A stretch of DNA of 64,000 nucleotides from Nitrospira sp. (GTDB lineage: Bacteria; Nitrospirota; Nitrospiria; Nitrospirales; Nitrospiraceae), in assembly GCA_024760545.1 (NCBI GenBank), contig CP060501.1, forward strand, positions 2,806,036 through 2,870,035. Direction: 5' to 3'. The notes under the pieces were generated by a model that searched no databases, was not told the DNA's origin, and saw nothing but the letters and a program-made list of their open reading frames with translations. The position numbers and the translations under genes are program-made. Below are positions 61,278 through 64,000 of the stretch, in pieces (position 1 is the stretch's first letter; the number at the start of each line of letters is the position of its first letter).

Positions 61278-61931
61278 ATGACTCTTCGCAAACATATGAC
61301 CCTGGTACCGGTTTTCGGGCTGATCGGAGTCTTGGCAGTAGGGAATGGATCGTTGTGGGCGATCGACGTCACTCTGTCCTCAGAAGAGGCCCACAAAGTA
61401 CTCGAAACCGGTCGACTTCCGATGGAAAAAGCCAATTCGCCCGAGGACGTGAAGAAAGTCCTTCAGCAAGCGTCCGTGGCCACTCGGGTCGGCGCCGATC
61501 CGGAGAAAGATCCCTGCGGAGCGAGCGCCGTGCTTCGTACGAAGCGGTATAGATTGGAAGCCTTCGGTCGTCAAGAAGCCGCAGAATCGAAAAAACGAAA
61601 AACCGAAGTGCGCATGCCGGAAGAGTTCATCAATAAAGTGATGGACATGCCCAACATGGAGATGGAAGTGCAATTGTGCGGCGATGACGAGTATTTTGCC
61701 GAAGGGGCGTTGATCGAGTTGCACCAGGGTTCGAAGCGGATCAAGCCTGTCGACGTTGGCAAGGCAGAACGCGGGCGCAAGAACGAAGGCAACGGTCCGG
61801 CCTTCCGGTCCCGGTTCACGGCGCTCTTCGCCTATGAGCAGTTCGACCCCAACGAAACGTCGGTCTTCGTGGTCAATCTGCAAGATGGAAAAGAGATCAG
61901 GATTCCCGCCGACCTATCCAAAGTGAAATAA
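61278..61931 (+). CDS. secreted hypothetical protein
   Basis: A 217-residue protein with AAGGGAAGG before its ATG and a signal peptide ending near GSLWAID. The mature part is highly charged, with KRYRLEAFGRQEAAESKKRK in part and two cysteines (DPCGAS, VQLCGDD) that could pair in the periplasm. The C-terminal half looks beta-rich (TALFAYEQFD, SVFVVNLQDG). I do not recognise the family. It is probably separate from the maf operon because 95 bases intervene. Confidence 0.65.
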   Translation: MTLRKHMTLVPVFGLIGVLAVGNGSLWAIDVTLSSEEAHKVLETGRLPMEKANSPEDVKKVLQQASVATRVGADPEKDPCGASAVLRTKRYRLEAFGRQEAAESKKRKTEVRMPEEFINKVMDMPNMEMEVQLCGDDEYFAEGALIELHQGSKRIKPVDVGKAERGRKNEGNGPAFRSRFTALFAYEQFDPNETSVFVVNLQDGKEIRIPADLSKVK

Positions 61932-61936
61932 GCCGG

Positions 61937-63421
61937 TTATCCCCACGCCTTCTTTCCCCGTTTCAACAACATCTTGAACAGTGGTTTCATGTCCTTACGA
62001 ACGTTTTGGCGGCGGTGCCGCTGACGTTCGACCATGCGTCCTGCAACGAATCCGGCGCGGACGCTGGTCGAGTACTTGAGAAACTGTCGGATGTGAGCTT
62101 CCGCCTGAATCGCGTCCTGGTGCGTACCCAACAGATCTTGGACCGCCCGAGCGGACTTGATAAAACGGGTTGCGGGTTTGCCCACCGAGCTGCGAGCGAG
62201 CTCCGACGCGTAGCGTGCGCGTTTGGTCTTGATGCGGATATTGTGAAGTACGGCATCAGACGGAGAATGACGGAGACGCCTGATCACCTTGCGCAGTTTC
62301 TTGAATGCCCGCTTGGCCAGTTGCTGGACAGTCAGGGGAGATTCTACCACCGAAGGATCCTGCGCAGCTTGTTGAAGCCGCCGGATGAGTTCGAGATATC
62401 GGGCGCTCGTGAGTTCGCTGAGGATCATCTGCTGAACGGCATCCCGTTGAGTGCGAAGGTGAGAGATGAATTGCGCCAGCAGCTTGCGATCCCGCGCTTC
62501 GAACCCGGCGGATTCATCCGTAAAATACGAAATCTGTACATCGAGATCCCGGGCCGGCCCCAGCAGCTCACTGAGCCAATCGAGCTCCTGTTGCAATGAT
62601 GTCACCCATGCCGGAAGGAGGATCGGCCGAGCCGTGCGGAGCACCGCGCGCAGGCGTCTGGTCGCCACACGCATCTGATGCAGACTTTCGCTCTCGGTTC
62701 CGAGCCTCGTCCCGGGATCATGAGCGATGAGCCACTGGACGTGCTGAGCGAGCGCCCACTTCAGGTGCTCGATCACCGGCGCCTCCGGCCCAGGCGGGTT
62801 CGGAAGAGTGGGGGTTGGGAGCGAGAGGGCCCGAAAGAATTTAGGCCGCCCGTCGTGATCGGAAGCACCGGCTTCGCGCATCCGCTGTTCGAGTGAACGA
62901 AGCGAAGTTTCATCGCCTTGGCGCTGTTCGATTTCGAGCTCACGAAAACGCTGGATGGTACGGCCGTTCTTGACCACCGACACCGTGTCGAGGGCGAGCT
63001 CGGCGATCGGAACTCGGTCATGGCGTACCAGAAGGCCGGTTCGCCAGACTCGCAGTGTGACTATCGGCACCACGTTCCGATGCCCAAGATGGAGTATCAA
63101 CAGGCTGCGTAGTGAGGCGGGGGGCTTGGCTTGATCACCGGCCGTTTCCACTTCCTGCCGATCGTCGCCCAGCGGCACTTTAAGCTGCCACGCCTGTTTG
63201 CCCCGTTCGATTCGATAGCGAAGGGTAATTTGCGCATGGGCCAAGTCATAGGCGGTAGTGTCGTAATAGGTGGAGATCAGCTGCCGCCGAGGGAGCAGAG
63301 TGCCGGGAAGCCGAGGGAGTCGGAAGTCTGGATCAACGGACAGCTTGAGCTCACGCTCAGGCTGTGAGGAGATCTGGGAAGAGTGGTGCTCAGAAGCCGA
63401 ACGTTTGTCCGATCGAGTCAT
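61937..63421 (-). CDS. CYTH-CHAD domain protein
   Basis: A 494-residue protein. The N-terminal CYTH domain has the ExExK motif as ERELK near residue 23 and RYRIERGKQAWQLK. The C-terminal CHAD domain (about 210-494) is helical and His/Arg-rich, with HQMRVATRRLRAVLRT and IKTKRARYASEL. CYTH domains bind or cleave triphosphates, and CHAD domains bind polyphosphate. It is likely a polyphosphate-associated enzyme. No ribosome site is clear at the ATG. Confidence 0.88.
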   Translation of the reverse strand: MTRSDKRSASEHHSSQISSQPERELKLSVDPDFRLPRLPGTLLPRRQLISTYYDTTAYDLAHAQITLRYRIERGKQAWQLKVPLGDDRQEVETAGDQAKPPASLRSLLILHLGHRNVVPIVTLRVWRTGLLVRHDRVPIAELALDTVSVVKNGRTIQRFRELEIEQRQGDETSLRSLEQRMREAGASDHDGRPKFFRALSLPTPTLPNPPGPEAPVIEHLKWALAQHVQWLIAHDPGTRLGTESESLHQMRVATRRLRAVLRTARPILLPAWVTSLQQELDWLSELLGPARDLDVQISYFTDESAGFEARDRKLLAQFISHLRTQRDAVQQMILSELTSARYLELIRRLQQAAQDPSVVESPLTVQQLAKRAFKKLRKVIRRLRHSPSDAVLHNIRIKTKRARYASELARSSVGKPATRFIKSARAVQDLLGTHQDAIQAEAHIRQFLKYSTSVRAGFVAGRMVERQRHRRQNVRKDMKPLFKMLLKRGKKAWG

Positions 63422-63567
63422 TGCAAGACCTGTGTGTCAGATGGGTGTGTGTAAGTGTGAACGCTCGAGATGGGAGATGCAAGTCACGGTGGGTCTTCAG
63501 CGAAGACCAAGGTAGGTCGCACGAGCGGCTAGTGAGTTGGAAGGGAGAGGCGAAACTGCCTCGGGGA

Positions 63568-63951
63568 TTAGAAGTCGTCGACCGAAACAGGTCGGAGAAA
63601 ATCGCGCACGGATACAAGGCCCACAAGGGCTCCTCCTTTTGTCACTCCCAGATGGAGAGTGCGATGCTTGTCCATGAGGTCGGCTGCCTCCGTCAACGGT
63701 CGCCGCTCCTCAATGCCGGGAACCGGACTACTCATGATCTCTTCCACCGGCACGAAGTACGCCGCTTTCTCGGCCCCCACGAATTTCTTGACGACATCCG
63801 ATTCCGTCACAATGCCGATGATCTTCGCTTGACGAGCCACCAGGACGCTTTCGACATTACAAGCTTTCATCACCTTTACGGCTTCCACGACCGATGTGCC
63901 TGTTTCGACCGTCACGAGCTCTTTTCTCATCAAATTACCAACTGTAACCAT
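63568..63951 (-). CDS. CBS-pair protein
   Basis: A 127-residue stand-alone CBS pair. The first module is NLMRKELVTVETGTSVVEA, in part, ending GIVTESDVVKKFV. The second is IMSSPVPGIEERRPLTEAAD, in part, ending GLVSVRDFL. AAGGAGG precedes the ATG. Such proteins sense AMP, ADP or ATP and control partner enzymes or channels. None is adjacent within the window. Confidence 0.9.
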   Translation of the reverse strand: MVTVGNLMRKELVTVETGTSVVEAVKVMKACNVESVLVARQAKIIGIVTESDVVKKFVGAEKAAYFVPVEEIMSSPVPGIEERRPLTEAADLMDKHRTLHLGVTKGGALVGLVSVRDFLRPVSVDDF

Positions 63952-64000
63952 CTGATCCTCCTTTTTGTTATTTTAGTAGTGGTTCCAGGTTACCAATGAC

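Overview
The window reads as a chromosomal segment of a nitrite-oxidising Nitrospira or a close relative in Nitrospirota. This is inferred from gene content and order (CCG-domain Fe-S protein plus DUF3501, an iscRSUA-hscBA-iscX cluster, a deoxyhypusine-synthase-like protein near pyruvoyl arginine decarboxylase and agmatinase, and many PilZ and CBS proteins). No rRNA or nitrite oxidoreductase gene is present to prove it. Most of the window is ordinary housekeeping DNA, moderately GC-rich and densely coding on both strands.

Layout. 1-2.4 kb: the 3' part of a CCG-domain Fe-S protein, DUF3501 and a tandem-domain PTPS. 2.6-5.8 kb: small secreted, thioredoxin-like and peroxiredoxin genes. 5.8-10.3 kb: typA and, divergently, a class A penicillin-binding protein. 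10.3-17 kb: the iscR-iscS-iscU-iscA-hscB-hscA-iscX cluster, with a divergent ferredoxin and a ferredoxin-reductase-like gene. 17-23.7 kb: gltX, two tRNA-Gln genes, an alcohol dehydrogenase, yacG, a PilZ protein and glnS. 23.9-32.6 kb: tRNA-Glu followed by two tandem integrated segments. The first (7.8 kb) carries a tyrosine recombinase, a MarR regulator and a complete RND efflux operon. The second (0.8 kb) keeps one unknown gene and a diverged attachment site. 32.7-40.8 kb: an NCS2-type permease and, divergently, a polyamine gene group (DHS-like, aldehyde dehydrogenase, arginine decarboxylase, agmatinase). 40.9-50 kb: a NhaR-like regulator, then three tandem TolC-like genes, an ABC exporter and an HlyD adaptor. 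50.3-54.1 kb: purE, purK and a sensor-kinase-like gene. 54.1-64 kb: rhomboid, DHH phosphoesterase, LOG protein, CBS-PilZ, a DUF692/MNIO-family protein with a C-terminal extension, dus, maf, CYTH-CHAD and CBS genes.

The best candidates for undescribed biology are two. First, the type I secretion-like cluster (41896-49949): its single ABC protein has lost most nucleotide-binding and catalytic motifs, and it is served by three consecutive TolC paralogues. Second, the DUF692 (MNIO) protein at 57891-59384, which keeps the family's putative metal ligands and carries an extra domain of about 170 residues. Also notable are a hybrid sensor kinase lacking both phosphoacceptor residues, a PTPS duplication with a degenerate second half, and repeated integration at one tRNA-Glu gene.

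Regulation visible in the sequence includes paired CCGA-N9-TCGG palindromes between iscR and the ferredoxin gene. It also includes matching TTGTATATRCAA palindromes in front of both marR and the efflux operon, and hairpins with T-runs inside the isc cluster, before typA and after the HlyD gene.
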